Assembly: GCA_014727915.1 (NCBI GenBank)
Contig: WJMO01000005.1
Coordinates: 62,001 to 126,000, forward strand
Direction of reading: 5' to 3'
DNA: 64,000 bases
From: Candidatus Altarchaeales archaeon
GTDB lineage: Archaea; Altiarchaeota; Altiarchaeia; IMC4; SCGC-AAA252-I15
In this document: piece after piece, positions 15,859 through 29,114 of the stretch
Layout of the letters: every line of letters begins with the position of its first letter
Numbering within the stretch: position 1 is the first letter of the stretch
Notes under the pieces: generated by a model
Database searches by the model: none
What the model saw: only the letters and a program-made list of their open reading frames with translations
Told to the model about the DNA's origin: nothing
Made by a program: the position numbers and the translations under genes

Positions 15859-16089
15859 ATGTTGATCGAGCACAAGTTAGTCCCCAAACACGAGCTGATG
15901 AGCCCCGAAGAATCCCAGGCAGTGCTTGAAAAGTACAAAGTCACAAGGGATCAGATGCCCAAGATCCGGGCGAACGACCCGGGCATAAAGCACCTCCAAG
16001 CCAACGTAGGTGATTTGATAAGAATATCTAGGGTGTCGGAATACCTGGATAACTACGAATCCTACTATTACAGGGTGGTTGTTGAATGA
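15859..16089 (+). CDS. rpoH: RNA polymerase subunit H (Rpo5)
   Basis: 76 residues from ATG 15859, selected because GGAGGTG lies 4 nt upstream and MLIEHKLVPKHELMSPEE is the family N-terminus; the upstream ATG at 15835 lacks this support. Homologue of the C-terminal domain of eukaryotic RPB5. The conserved KIRANDPGIKHLQANVGDLIRISR segment is intact. Its TGA overlaps the rpoB'' ATG (ATGA). Confidence 0.97.
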   Translation: MLIEHKLVPKHELMSPEESQAVLEKYKVTRDQMPKIRANDPGIKHLQANVGDLIRISRVSEYLDNYESYYYRVVVE

Positions 16090-17546
16090 GCAAGCAGTCT
16101 AAGATGCCGTCTGTGCGGCTTTCGGATTTCACAGACCGCGAAGACCTGATGAGATTCCAGGTGGAATCGTTCAACTGGCTTATAGAAAAGGGACTCCAGG
16201 AGGTCATAGACGAGAAGGGCACACTTGACATAGAGATACCAGACTACAGCCTGGAACTGGGGAAGATCACCGTCGGCAAGCCCGAAGTCAACGAGTCCGG
16301 CCAGGGTGTCGAGTCAAGGTACCCGTTCGAGTGCAGGCTCAGGAACCTAACATATGCGGCGCCCATAAACCTGGAGTTCGTCGAACGCGGCGAGTCAGTG
16401 AACGTCGAAATCGGCCACCTGCCAGTCATGCTCGGTTCCAAAGTATGTCTGCTCAACGGCTTGGACGAGATGGAGATGAAACGCCGCGGCGAAGACCCCA
16501 TGGACATGGGCGGCTACTTCATAATCAACGGCACAGAGAGGACTTTGATAATAGTGGAGGACCTCGCACCCAACCGGATCGTCACCACAAGGGAGACGAT
16601 AATGGGCAAGGACGTGGTCATAGCAAAGGTCTTCTCGGTCCGGCAGGGCTTCCGTTCCAGGGTTACGGTGGAGAAGCGGGAGGCATCCGGGGGCGCCACG
16701 CTTTTCGTGTCATTCCCGGGGATACCCAACAGGATACCCCTGACTGTGTTGATGACCGCCCTCGGCTTGGACGAAACCGACATACTGGGACTATTCGACA
16801 ACGAGACCCAGCTGGAGGTCAAGATAAACCTTGAGATGAAGCAGATGACCCCAGAGGAAGCCTTCGAATACATCGGCAAGAGGGCTGGGGCTGGCCACGC
16901 CAAACAGTACCAGGCCACCCGCGCCAACCAGGTCATAAACAACTTCCTGCTCCCCCACATCGGAAACTCGGAATCCGACCGGCAGAGGAAAGCAATCTAC
17001 CTGGGGATAATGGCGAAGAAAGTCCTTGAACTGGACCTTGGACTGCGAAAGGAGGACGACAAGGACCACTACAGCAACAAGAGGCTCAGATTATCCGGGG
17101 ACCTGATGCAGGAGCTGTTCAGGGTCAGCTTCAACAAGATCACGCGAGACATAAAATACCAGCTGGAAAAGCAGCACGCCCGTCACAGGGTGGTGAACGT
17201 GAAGACCGCGGTCCGTAGCAACAACCTGACGGAGAGCATCTGCTACGCGCTTGCGACCGGGAACTGGACCGGCGGCCGCAGCGGAGTAAGCCAGGTGCTT
17301 GACCGCACGAACTTCCTATCATACGTTACTCACCAGAGGAGGGTCAGCTCGCTGCTCAGCAGGAGCCACCCCCACTTCGAAGCACGAGACCTTCACGCGA
17401 CACAGCTTGGGAGGATATGCCCCAACGAGACCCCCGAGGGTCAGAACTGCGGGCTGGTGAAGAACCTGGCCGTGGGCGCGCTCATATCATCTGAGACGCC
17501 CGAGGCACCGTTGGAAAAGTACTTGAAGGAGTTCGGAGTAAAGTAA
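16086..17546 (+). CDS. rpoB2: RNA polymerase subunit B'' (N-terminal half of split Rpo2)
   Basis: 486 residues, the upstream half of the second largest subunit. It includes protrusion, lobe and fork regions; GGYFIINGTERTLIIVEDLAPN and the fork segment TNFLSYVTHQRRVSSLLSR are characteristic. It ends after FGVK, and rpoB' follows directly at a TTG codon, so the polypeptide is split as in methanogens, halophiles and Archaeoglobus. The split is a genuine feature of the lineage rather than a frameshift, because each half has a normal start and end. Confidence 0.97.
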   Translation: MSKQSKMPSVRLSDFTDREDLMRFQVESFNWLIEKGLQEVIDEKGTLDIEIPDYSLELGKITVGKPEVNESGQGVESRYPFECRLRNLTYAAPINLEFVERGESVNVEIGHLPVMLGSKVCLLNGLDEMEMKRRGEDPMDMGGYFIINGTERTLIIVEDLAPNRIVTTRETIMGKDVVIAKVFSVRQGFRSRVTVEKREASGGATLFVSFPGIPNRIPLTVLMTALGLDETDILGLFDNETQLEVKINLEMKQMTPEEAFEYIGKRAGAGHAKQYQATRANQVINNFLLPHIGNSESDRQRKAIYLGIMAKKVLELDLGLRKEDDKDHYSNKRLRLSGDLMQELFRVSFNKITRDIKYQLEKQHARHRVVNVKTAVRSNNLTESICYALATGNWTGGRSGVSQVLDRTNFLSYVTHQRRVSSLLSRSHPHFEARDLHATQLGRICPNETPEGQNCGLVKNLAVGALISSETPEAPLEKYLKEFGVK

Positions 17547-17547
17547 A

Positions 17548-19352
17548 TTGGCGACTGTAGTATACTTGAACGGGAGGCTTATAGGAGAGCACAGGAACCC
17601 GGAGTCCCTTGTAAGGAGACTCAAGGACCTGAGAAGGCAGAACAAGATAGACCCCACCGTATCCATTAGCTTCCATGAGGAGAACAACGAAGTCCAGGTC
17701 TACACCGACAAGGGCCGGACCCTACGGCCGCTGGTCATAATGGAAGAGGGCAAGCCAAGACTCACAAACAAGCACATAAAGGACCTTCGCGAGGGCAAGA
17801 TAGAATGGAAGAACCTGCTCGAAGACGGTCTCATCGAATACGTTGACGCTGAAGAGGAGGAGAACGCCTACGTGGCCGTCAGAGAGTATAAGATATCAAA
17901 GGAGCACACACACCTAGAGCTCACGCCTTCGCTGATGCTGGGCGTTAGTGCGGGATTCGCCCCTTGGCCGGAGCACAACTCCTCGCCGAGGGTGACGATG
18001 GCCGCCGCAATGGCTAAGCAGACCCTCGGGATGTACGCTTCAAACTACTTCTCACGTTTCGACAGCAGAGCCAACGTGCTCCACTACCCGCAGGCGCCGC
18101 TGGTTAAGACTGACATAGCGGATTCGCTCGAATACAGCAGGCGCCCGGCAGGCCAGAACTTCGTAGTCGCCATCATGAGCTACAAGGGCTACAACATGGA
18201 GGACGCCGTCATACTGAACCGGGGCAGCATCGAACGCGGCCTCGGACGGTCGACGTTCTTCAGGACCTACACCGCCGAGGAGCGGAGGTACCCAAGCGGT
18301 CAGAGGGACAGGTTCGAAGTCCCAAGCGAAGAGGTTGAGGGCGCACAGTCAGACGACACATACACCAAACTGGGCGAAGACGGGCTCATATACCCCGAAT
18401 CCGACGTCGGATCAGGGGAGGTGCTGATAGGCAGGACCTCACCGCCCAGGTTCCTCGAGGAGATCGGACCCTATGGTATCGTGGAGGAGCGGAGGCGGGA
18501 GACTTCCACGACCGTCCGGCACATGGAATCCGGCGTGGTCGACTGCGTAGTGATGACCGAGTCGGTGGAGCGGAACAAGCTGGCCAAGGTGAGGGTCCGC
18601 AGCCACAGGATGCCGGAGTTGGGAGACAAGTTCGCGTCCCGCCACGGCCAGAAGGGGGTCGTGGGCATGATCGTCCCCCAGGAGGACATGCCCTTCACAA
18701 AGCAGGGGATAACGCCAGACCTCATACTGAACCCCCACGCGATACCCTCCCGTATGACCGTAGGGCACGTGCTGGAGATGGTGGGGGGCAAGGTCGGAGC
18801 GATGGAGGGACGGTGCGTTAACGGCACTGCATTCGCCAACGAGGAAGAGGACGACCTACGAAACAAGCTAAAGGATTTGGGCTTCAACTACTCCGGGAAG
18901 GAAGTCCTGTACAACGGCGTCACCGGGGAGCGGTTCGAAGCCGAGATATTCGTCGGGATCGCATACTATCAGAAGCTACACCACATGGTAGCGAACAAGG
19001 TCCACGCCAGGTCAAGAGGCCCGGTTCAGATGCTTACCCGCCAGCCCACAGAAGGCCGCGCACGCGAAGGCGGGCTCAGGTTCGGGGAGATGGAGCGGGA
19101 CTGCCTCATCGGCCACGGAGTCTCAATGATGCTAAAGGACCGTCTGCTCGACGAGTCCGACAAGGTCGTCATACCCGTCTGCAGCAAATGCGGTATGGTG
19201 GCCGTCAACGACGTTGACCGCAGGCAGGTATACTGCCCACTATGCGGTGAAGTGCCCACATACCCTGTTGAGATGGCATACGCGTTCAAGCTGCTGCTGA
19301 ACGAGCTAATGGGCATGTGCATATTGCCAAAACTAAGGTTGAGTGATAAAGC

Positions 19353-19356
<4 letters not shown>
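17548..19356 (+). CDS. rpoB1: RNA polymerase subunit B' (C-terminal half of split Rpo2)
   Basis: 602 residues from TTG 17548, 1 nt after the rpoB'' stop. It carries the hybrid-binding and wall domains: QNFVVAIMSYKGYNMEDAVILN, SRHGQKGVVGMIVPQEDMPF, and RGPVQMLTRQPTEGRAREGG near the C-terminus. A zinc ribbon is formed by CSKCG and CPLCG (residues ~545-570). Its 3' end overlaps the rpoA1 start (ATGA). Confidence 0.97.
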
Positions 19357-22959
<3,603 letters not shown>

Positions 22960-22966
22960 TTGAAAG

Positions 22967-23263
22967 GTGGACGTGAAGAAACAATTGAATGTTGCGATCG
23001 AGTCGGGGGAGGTGCAGATAGGCTCTAACAAGTCAATAGAATCTCTCTTGAACGGAAACCCCAAGCTGGTCCTACTCAGCAGGAACTGCCCCCGTAAGCA
23101 GAGGGAGGCCATAACCTACTACTGCCGCCTCGCTGGCGTCCCTGTTGTTACCCTGAAGGAGAACAGCGTCGAAGTGGGTTCTGGGGTCGGCAAGCCATAT
23201 CCCATATCTGCTGTTACCGTCTTGGACGAGGGCGAGTCCACGATACTCGAGGCTGCACAGTGA
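22967..23263 (+). CDS. rpl30e: Ribosomal protein L30e
   Basis: 98 residues from GTG 22967 with AAAGG close upstream. A large-subunit protein of the L7Ae/L30e fold without bacterial counterpart. LLSRNCPRKQREAITYYCRLAGVPV is typical. It occupies its canonical position between rpoA2 and nusA, and its TGA overlaps the GTG of nusA. Confidence 0.95.
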   Translation: MDVKKQLNVAIESGEVQIGSNKSIESLLNGNPKLVLLSRNCPRKQREAITYYCRLAGVPVVTLKENSVEVGSGVGKPYPISAVTVLDEGESTILEAAQ

Positions 23264-23691
23264 ACAAGATAAGGTTTGACGCAGACGAGATAAAGCTCAT
23301 CTCAATGTTCGAGTCTACTACCGGGGCCAAGGTCAACGATTTTCTCATGGACAGCAACCTACTGTGCTTCCTCGTTAAGCAGGGCGACATGGGGTTGGCA
23401 ATCGGGAAGAACGGCAGCAAGGTCGAGAAGCTCAGGCGCTCTCTGGGAAGGAACATACTGGTGTTGGAGCACAGCGACGATCCTGAAAAGTTCATCGAGA
23501 ACATGTTCCATCCCGTAGAAGTACACGGTCTCGAAGTAGGGGACACGCCTGACGGGCTGATGGCGACGGTGCAGATAAGCATCGAAGACCGCAGCCGTGC
23601 CATAGGCCGGGAAGGCAGCAGGATAAGGATGGTCAAAGCCCTGGCAAAGAGGCACCACAACATAGGCAACATAAACCTGCGCGCAGTTTAA
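23260..23691 (+). CDS. nusA: Archaeal NusA-like transcription factor (two KH domains)
   Basis: 143 residues from GTG 23260 (GTGA overlap with L30e). Two KH domains carry GxxG loops: IGKNGSKVEKLRRSLG (~48-63) and IGREGSRIRMVKALAKR (~112-128). Unlike bacterial NusA it lacks the N-terminal and S1 domains, as in all archaea. It normally precedes rps12; here the two are separated by a 3.3-kb insertion. Confidence 0.95.
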   Translation: MNKIRFDADEIKLISMFESTTGAKVNDFLMDSNLLCFLVKQGDMGLAIGKNGSKVEKLRRSLGRNILVLEHSDDPEKFIENMFHPVEVHGLEVGDTPDGLMATVQISIEDRSRAIGREGSRIRMVKALAKRHHNIGNINLRAV

Positions 23692-23700
23692 AGTCTGAAT
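23690..23700 (+). repeat. Left copy of 11-bp direct repeat bounding the nusA-rps12 insertion
   Basis: AAAGTCTGAAT begins inside the nusA stop codon. An identical copy lies at 26979-26989, 22 nt before the rps12 start. Everything between the two copies (two foreign-looking genes and an added rps12 promoter) appears to have been inserted. Confidence 0.6.
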
Positions 23701-23701
23701 T

Positions 23702-23746
23702 ATTTTGGCTTTTTCCATAATAATTTAAATTTTTTCCTTAATTGTT
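23702..23746 (+). terminator. T-rich terminator after nusA
   Basis: Several T runs (TTTT, TTTTT, TTTTTT) lie in an AT-rich stretch directly after nusA on the plus strand, the form of archaeal intrinsic terminators. It would end the RNA polymerase transcript before the inserted segment. Confidence 0.5.
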
Positions 23747-23798
23747 TGGGTCGTGTGGTTCTCTGCTATTATTCTCATTCTACCCATAGCCTTATGAT

Positions 23799-25880
23799 AT
23801 GCCGCCTAACAACCCCCAGGAGCTCCTGCCCCCGACGATGACCCCCCTGGAGACCGAGCTCGCACTTGAAGTCATCGAGGAGAAGCACTCGGACGCAGGC
23901 TTGAACGTCCCAGTCGACAAGTATGAACAGCCGGGGGAGTACGCCTTGGCTGTCCTGAAGAGGCTCGCTGGAGGTGATGAGATACAACAGGAGGACTTCG
24001 GCCACCTCTGCTATGGGATGATCCAACTATTGGAGGAACGTGATTCGCCGCGGCAGGCGATAGCAGAGATGAACCATGCTGCCAGATCGCAGATGATAAG
24101 CAGGTGGGCGTCCCCCGCATGGGCGGCCTTCGCCGGATTGTCCGAAAGGGACTTGGCAGCGCTTGAAGGCGGCGGCATCGACGAATATGAGGCTGCAGTC
24201 AGGGACCTTAGCTTGAAGGCGTTCATGGCCCACCGCTCAGCCGGGTCCCTTGAGGGCCAGGCCAAGCTCACGGTCCTCTCTGACGCCTTCGAAAGCTACG
24301 GGAGGGCGGCGAACCTGTCCATGACATTGGCGGACATGTACCCGCCCCCTGACGAGGAACAGCGAATCATAACCTATGAGATGGTGGCTTATCGGCGTTA
24401 CAGGGCTGGTGTTGTCGCTTCTGACCAATACGCTGAGTCAGGAGAGCTAACCCACTTGAACTCATCATACGCTCAGCATAGGAGGTCGGCTGAGATAACA
24501 GAAGACCTGGTGACCATGGACGAGGCAGCAGGCAGGGACCAGAACCACCGCAACCACCGGCTTTTCGCTTCCATGAGGAGCGAATACGCCGCCGAGGCTG
24601 CGAAGGAGCTGGCAGACAAGAAATACGATGGGGGAGCAGTCAATGTCGGCATCGAATATGACAAGAAATCATACGCATACTACCTGAACGCGGCAAGACA
24701 CGGGGAGGGCATACAGGAACCTCACGTCACCTCCGTCCTATTCCTCAGGGCGGCTGACAGGTCTAGAAGGGCCTCCCAGAACCTGGAGGGACTTAGCGGG
24801 GGAACCCATGGGCTTTCCACCATAAAGAACGCGCTAAAATGGCTTGACCTATCACAGAGGGCCTACCGCATCTCGGCGTCCATAGCCCGCCATGACGACC
24901 TGGAAGACCCGGTGGACACACACAAGTACCGTTACCTGGTGGAAAGCCTCTCCTCGGAGACCTCGTTCAAGGCTGCGGTGATTTACTCCCGGAGGAAGCC
25001 CCCGGGCATGCAGGCTCAAGCGCCGATGTTCCTAAAGATGTTCAACATAGCATATGATAGCGCGCGCAGGGCGGCTCATGAAGCCGAGTCGGTCTGGCAG
25101 GAGGCGGAAGATATCGGCGAAGACGATGATGCCCTCAAGTACCGTCGGCTTCAGGCAAGACAGCACGCCTACGCAGGGGACGCGGCTCTTAAGAGGGCAG
25201 GTGTCAAAGTGGATAGGGGCGATGTTGGCGGGGAGATGAAGTGGCTCAAACGCTCCATCGGCCAGTTCCGAAGGTCCTCCGATGTCTTCAGGGAGCTGGG
25301 CATGGGCAAGGACGAGGCCGCCCAGCTGAGCTGGATGGGAGACGCGGCCTGGCAGATGGGGGACTTCACAACTTCATATGAGGCTTTCAATCGTTCAGCC
25401 CAGGTCAGTGAGGCGTTGGGTCTGAGGCCTTCAATAATGCGTGCCAGGTGGAGCTACTCTGCCAGGGCCTCGGAGGCTGTCGGAGACTACAACTCCGCAT
25501 ATGAACAGAACATGAAAGCGGTTGAAATATGGGGTGCCGGAGAACAGAGGCCGCAGGACTTCCATCATGTTGTGGGCAACAGGATAGCCGCAGGGAGGAA
25601 TGCGATGCAGATGTTCGGCCAGACAGGAGATGAACAGTGGAGACGCCGGGGGGTCGAGCAGCTCACACAGGCGCGTGAGGCCATCAGAAAGATAAACATG
25701 ACAGCCCCTGCCAAGCACAGGCACCGTCATGACAGCAGCTATGACCAGTCCCTCGAGTTGATCGAAGACCCGGAGCTAAGAGACCAGCTTTCACTATGCC
25801 CATACCGGCCTGATGGGAAACCGGTCTGGGATGGGAGGGAAATAGTCGATCCAAGGTGGAAGTGGCTCAGGCGCGTTTGA
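23799..25880 (+). CDS. Unrecognised large helical-repeat protein (TPR-like)
   Basis: 693 residues, not recognised. The sequence is almost entirely predicted alpha-helix with Ala, Arg, Glu and Tyr rich repeats of about 35-45 residues (for example SYEAFNRSAQVSEALGL and SAYEQNMKAVEIWG), consistent with a TPR/SEL1-type solenoid. No signal peptide or TM segment. A TATA-like TATTATTC at 23767-23774 lies 27 nt upstream, so it has its own promoter. It is convergent with the next gene (3-nt gap), and both sit inside a repeat-bounded insertion between nusA and rps12. A scaffold role is possible; no enzymatic motif is seen. Confidence 0.75.
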   Translation: MPPNNPQELLPPTMTPLETELALEVIEEKHSDAGLNVPVDKYEQPGEYALAVLKRLAGGDEIQQEDFGHLCYGMIQLLEERDSPRQAIAEMNHAARSQMISRWASPAWAAFAGLSERDLAALEGGGIDEYEAAVRDLSLKAFMAHRSAGSLEGQAKLTVLSDAFESYGRAANLSMTLADMYPPPDEEQRIITYEMVAYRRYRAGVVASDQYAESGELTHLNSSYAQHRRSAEITEDLVTMDEAAGRDQNHRNHRLFASMRSEYAAEAAKELADKKYDGGAVNVGIEYDKKSYAYYLNAARHGEGIQEPHVTSVLFLRAADRSRRASQNLEGLSGGTHGLSTIKNALKWLDLSQRAYRISASIARHDDLEDPVDTHKYRYLVESLSSETSFKAAVIYSRRKPPGMQAQAPMFLKMFNIAYDSARRAAHEAESVWQEAEDIGEDDDALKYRRLQARQHAYAGDAALKRAGVKVDRGDVGGEMKWLKRSIGQFRRSSDVFRELGMGKDEAAQLSWMGDAAWQMGDFTTSYEAFNRSAQVSEALGLRPSIMRARWSYSARASEAVGDYNSAYEQNMKAVEIWGAGEQRPQDFHHVVGNRIAAGRNAMQMFGQTGDEQWRRRGVEQLTQAREAIRKINMTAPAKHRHRHDSSYDQSLELIEDPELRDQLSLCPYRPDGKPVWDGREIVDPRWKWLRRV

Positions 25881-25883
25881 AGG

Positions 25884-26798
25884 TCATCTCAGGCGGAATC
25901 GTCTGGCGGTTTCTCCGTCGACTTGGGCGATTGTTTTTTCCGCGTCTATCGTGTCCCTCCACTCCATACCGTCTTCCCCCTGGAATCTCGCCCTGCCGTG
26001 CCTTCTTATCGTCATACCCCCAGATTCGCTGATCCTGAAGTCGTTGTGGCCTCCCATCTTCCTGCCACCGCCGAATTCGTCCACGTTGATCGTGGTCATA
26101 CCGTCTACCCCAATGGCTTCCACAGTCTTCTGGGTTGTTGTGAAGACCATGTCCTCCCGCGTCAATGCGGCGCTGCTCCAGCCTGCCAGTGCCTCTGGAA
26201 CCCCTTTTCCATGGGGGTGTCTGGTCTCGTCCCATTCCTGGTGGCCCATGGACACCTTGTCCACCTTATCTGCTGTGTTCTCCTGCAGCTCGTCAAACAA
26301 CCGTTTGGCTTCGCTGTACCTTCCCCTACCGATTAGGGTGAGTAGGTTGGGTTTGACCTCCTTCCCGGTGTCCGGGGTGATAACAGCCTCTGAACCCATG
26401 CTTCTATAGAACCGGGGGCTGCCCTGGCTCATATCCACCCTGAAAACACGGTCAGCATGTTTTGGATATATCAGTATCTCCTCCCTGAACTGGCCTCCCC
26501 TGTCTTTCACTTCAAGATAGGCGGTGGCTCCCTCTTCCAGTTGCACCCTGGCCTGCGCCTGAAACGTCGACCCCTCGAAACAGGGTTTCAACCCATTGCT
26601 CCAGCTTGTGATACCGTTCTCTCTGATGCCCTGGTGGGCTGCCTGCGCAAACCCCGCAGCCTTCTCCAAACCCTCGGCAAAAGGCCGGTTAACCGTGTTA
26701 CCTGCGAATTCCTGCCATCCCCCTTGGACTTTTTCCGCCTGGGTTGCAGTCCCTGGCATCTGACCATGCACTCCACCCGGTTCCTTGACAACGCCCAT
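25884..26798 (-). CDS. Unrecognised protein of the nusA-rps12 insertion
   Basis: 304 residues from ATG 26798, supported by TTATTAA at 26827-26821 about 26 nt upstream; an in-frame TTG at 26855 is less likely. Not recognised. The N-terminal ~80 residues are Gln/Ala/Gly-rich; the rest is mixed alpha/beta with many charged residues, ending GETARRFRLR. No TM segment, signal or cofactor motif was seen. The stop is 3 nt from that of the convergent TPR-like gene. Together they form the only gene content of the inserted segment; a paired function is conjecture. Confidence 0.7.
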   Translation of the reverse strand: MGVVKEPGGVHGQMPGTATQAEKVQGGWQEFAGNTVNRPFAEGLEKAAGFAQAAHQGIRENGITSWSNGLKPCFEGSTFQAQARVQLEEGATAYLEVKDRGGQFREEILIYPKHADRVFRVDMSQGSPRFYRSMGSEAVITPDTGKEVKPNLLTLIGRGRYSEAKRLFDELQENTADKVDKVSMGHQEWDETRHPHGKGVPEALAGWSSAALTREDMVFTTTQKTVEAIGVDGMTTINVDEFGGGRKMGGHNDFRISESGGMTIRRHGRARFQGEDGMEWRDTIDAEKTIAQVDGETARRFRLR

Positions 26799-26869
26799 AA
26801 TCAAATCTTGGATGGACGGGTTAATAAGATGCAGAAACGGGGTTTTCTCTTCCAAGCCCGGAAACCTCT

Positions 26870-26883
26870 CTTTTATATAGTAC
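26870..26883 (+). promoter_or_regulatory. Promoter of the rps12 ribosomal operon
   Basis: CTTTTATATAGTAC is a good TATA box. Transcription would start near 26904, leaving a ~105-nt leader before rps12. The box lies inside the repeat-bounded segment, so the downstream ribosomal genes now depend on a promoter brought in, or created, by it. Confidence 0.55.
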
Positions 26884-26978
26884 TTCTACCTATATGTTGT
26901 AACCGTTTTTTGGCGGGTGAATTGGTGGCCCACAGCTGTTCTGGTGGGGTTCCAAGACTCATCTGTCAAGGGTTAGTC

Positions 26979-26989
26979 AAAGTCTGAAT
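26979..26989 (+). repeat. Right copy of the 11-bp direct repeat
   Basis: AAAGTCTGAAT, identical to 23690-23700. Joining the two copies would give a nusA-rps12 gap of about 30 nt, the normal operon spacing. Confidence 0.6.
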
Positions 26990-27010
26990 CAGGTTTTTCT
27001 GGTTGAGAAA

Positions 27011-27439
27011 ATGGGTAAAGGAGAATTCGCAGCTAAGAAGCTGAAGGAATCACGCAGGCACTTCCGGTGGAAGAAGACAGACTACAGCAGGAGAGTGTTG
27101 AATCTGAAGGAGAGGCACGACCCGCTGGAGGGCGCCCCGCAGGCGAGGGGCATCGTATTGGAGAAGGTCGGCATCGAGGCCAAGCAGCCTAACTCCGCTA
27201 TCAGGAAGTGTGTGCGGGTTCAGCTGATTAAGAACGGCAGGCAGGTGACTGCGTTCGCTCCCCAGAACCGGGCCATAACATTCATCGACGAGCACGACCA
27301 GGTGCTGATCGAGGGATTGGGCGGCAGGAAGGGCCGGTCCATGGGCGACCTGTCCGGCGTGCGTTACAAGGTGATCAAAGTCAACGACATTTCATTGAAC
27401 GAGCTCGTCCACGGGCGGAAGGAGAAGCCACAGAGGTGA
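27011..27439 (+). CDS. rps12: Ribosomal protein S12
   Basis: 142 residues, archaeal length. A small-subunit decoding-centre protein. Conserved segments include [26 protein letters not shown] and [20 protein letters not shown], where the PNSAIRK loop faces the A site. It is followed 4 nt later by rps8 rather than by rps7, an unusual junction. Confidence 0.97.
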   Translation: MGKGEFAAKKLKESRRHFRWKKTDYSRRVLNLKERHDPLEGAPQARGIVLEKVGIEAKQPNSAIRKCVRVQLIKNGRQVTAFAPQNRAITFIDEHDQVLIEGLGGRKGRSMGDLSGVRYKVIKVNDISLNELVHGRKEKPQR

Positions 27440-27443
27440 TAAG

Positions 27444-27833
27444 ATGAGACACGACCCACTTAACGACGCGATATCGACCATCAAGAACGCGGAGCGGACC
27501 GGAAAGAGCGAGTGCATGCTGAAGCCGGCGACCAAGCTGCTGGTGAGCGTGCTGCACATATTCCAGGAGAACGGTTACATCGGAGAATACGAGGTCGAAG
27601 GCAACAGGAGGGGCGGCTCTGTCAGAGTGAAGTTGATACGGCACATCAACGACTGCGGGGTCATCAAGCCGCGGTTCCCCGTAAAGAACCAGGATTTCAT
27701 ACAGTGGGAGAAGAGATATCTCCCCTCACGGGGTTTCGGGCTTTTGGTCGTGACCACACCCCAGGGCGTGATGAGCCACGAGGAAGCGAAGGACAAGGGC
27801 ATCGGCGGAAGGCTGATAGCCTACGCATACTAA
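27444..27833 (+). CDS. rps8: Ribosomal protein S8
   Basis: 129 residues, typical for archaea. Opens with [17 protein letters not shown] and ends with the RNA-binding [24 protein letters not shown] block. In archaeal spc clusters S14 usually precedes S8; here S12 does. The ATG has GGTGATAAG upstream, at the S12 stop. Confidence 0.97.
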   Translation: MRHDPLNDAISTIKNAERTGKSECMLKPATKLLVSVLHIFQENGYIGEYEVEGNRRGGSVRVKLIRHINDCGVIKPRFPVKNQDFIQWEKRYLPSRGFGLLVVTTPQGVMSHEEAKDKGIGGRLIAYAY

Positions 27834-27834
27834 G

Positions 27835-28404
27835 ATGAGCAACACGGATAAGAAGCACCACGGCGAACTTGAAGTCGGCCTGGTCGAGGGCGTCGAAGTG
27901 GACGCGAAGGGCCGGACCATCACTGTCAAGGGTCCTAAGGGAGAGCTTACCCGGAAGTTCAGGGAGGACTTCATCAGCTTCAAACCACATGATGGGCGAA
28001 TCCGGATACAGGCAAAGAGCAAGAGGCTGCCTTTGAGGAAGCAGATGGCGATCATGGGGACCATCGCGGGGCACATAAGGAACATGATGGAGGGCGTGAC
28101 CGACGGGTTCACCTACAAGCTCCGGGTCGTGTACTCGCATTTCCCCATGAAGGCGATGGTCCAGGGAAGCGAGTTCGTCATAGACAACTTCCTCGGGGAG
28201 AAGCACCCCCGCCGCACGAAAATATTGGATGGTGTGTCGGTGGATGTGAAGGGCAACGAGGTAGTTGTATCGGGTATAGACAAGGAGAGCGTGGGTCAGA
28301 CCGCTGCCAACATAGAGCAGCTAACCAGGATCAAGAACCTTGACGTCCGCATATTCCAGGACGGCATATACATAATCGAAAAAGCAGGCAAACCGGTATT
28401 ATGA
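27835..28404 (+). CDS. rpl6: Ribosomal protein L6
   Basis: 189 residues with two L6 repeats; [15 protein letters not shown] and [16 protein letters not shown] are typical of the archaeal/eukaryotic L9-like form. It starts 1 nt after the S8 stop and overlaps the next gene by 4 nt (ATGA). Confidence 0.97.
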   Translation: MSNTDKKHHGELEVGLVEGVEVDAKGRTITVKGPKGELTRKFREDFISFKPHDGRIRIQAKSKRLPLRKQMAIMGTIAGHIRNMMEGVTDGFTYKLRVVYSHFPMKAMVQGSEFVIDNFLGEKHPRRTKILDGVSVDVKGNEVVVSGIDKESVGQTAANIEQLTRIKNLDVRIFQDGIYIIEKAGKPVL

Positions 28405-29114
28405 AGATGGCTGAGGCGAAATCAAAAAAGAAGAAGGCGAAGAAGCCCGCGAAAAAGGACGGCAAGCCCAAGGAGAAGTCCGCAGCCAAGAAGGCTGTCA
28501 AGAAGAAGGCTAAGAAGTCCGCAGCCAAGAAGAAGCCGGCGGAGAAGAAATCAGACGATTCGAAATCCGCAGGGAAGAAGGCTGTCAAGAAGAAGGCTAA
28601 GAAGTCCGCAGCCAAGAAGGAAGAGCCCGAGGCTAAGGAGGACGTCAAGGTTGGGGCCGAGCCTGAGGTGAAGGCCGAGGCGAAGCCCGAGGAGTCGAAG
28701 CCGAAGGTCAAGGCTGAGAAGCCGGTGGCCAAGATCAAGTACCTTCCGAAGGCGGATGCTGGGGAGCCTGCCAAGAAGAAGCCAAAGTTCAACCGCCAGG
28801 AGCTTCCGAGGCTGCCCAGGGTCAAGGACAAGTGGAGACACCCCAGGGGGATAGACAGCAAGAAGATCGAGAGCAAGAGGGGCAAGGGAGCTCTGCCGTC
28901 CATCGGATACAAGAAGCCCAAGGCCGTTTCAGGCTTGCAGTATGGTTTCCGCCCGGTCCAGGTTCACAACTTGGACGGCCTGAAGGACATCAACCCGGAC
29001 GTGGAGGCGGCTGTGATAGCATCATGTGTGGGGCGGAAGAAGAGGAACATGATAATCGAGGAGGCTAACAAGCTCAAGATAACCATATTGAACCCTCGGA
29101 GGGGTGAGGCATGA
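28401..29114 (+). CDS. rpl32e: Ribosomal protein L32e with long basic N-terminal extension
   Basis: 237 residues. The L32e domain occupies roughly residues 125-237 ([21 protein letters not shown] ... [10 protein letters not shown]). Residues 1-75 are almost only Lys, Ala, Glu, Pro, with an imperfect repeat around [18 protein letters not shown], resembling histone H1 tails; residues 76-115 are more acidic. The tail contains a near-identical 57-bp duplication (28476-28532 and 28563-28619). Halobacterial L32e proteins also have N-terminal extensions, but acidic rather than basic ones. The tail may bind rRNA or DNA. Confidence 0.95.
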   Translation: MKMAEAKSKKKKAKKPAKKDGKPKEKSAAKKAVKKKAKKSAAKKKPAEKKSDDSKSAGKKAVKKKAKKSAAKKEEPEAKEDVKVGAEPEVKAEAKPEESKPKVKAEKPVAKIKYLPKADAGEPAKKKPKFNRQELPRLPRVKDKWRHPRGIDSKKIESKRGKGALPSIGYKKPKAVSGLQYGFRPVQVHNLDGLKDINPDVEAAVIASCVGRKKRNMIIEEANKLKITILNPRRGEA

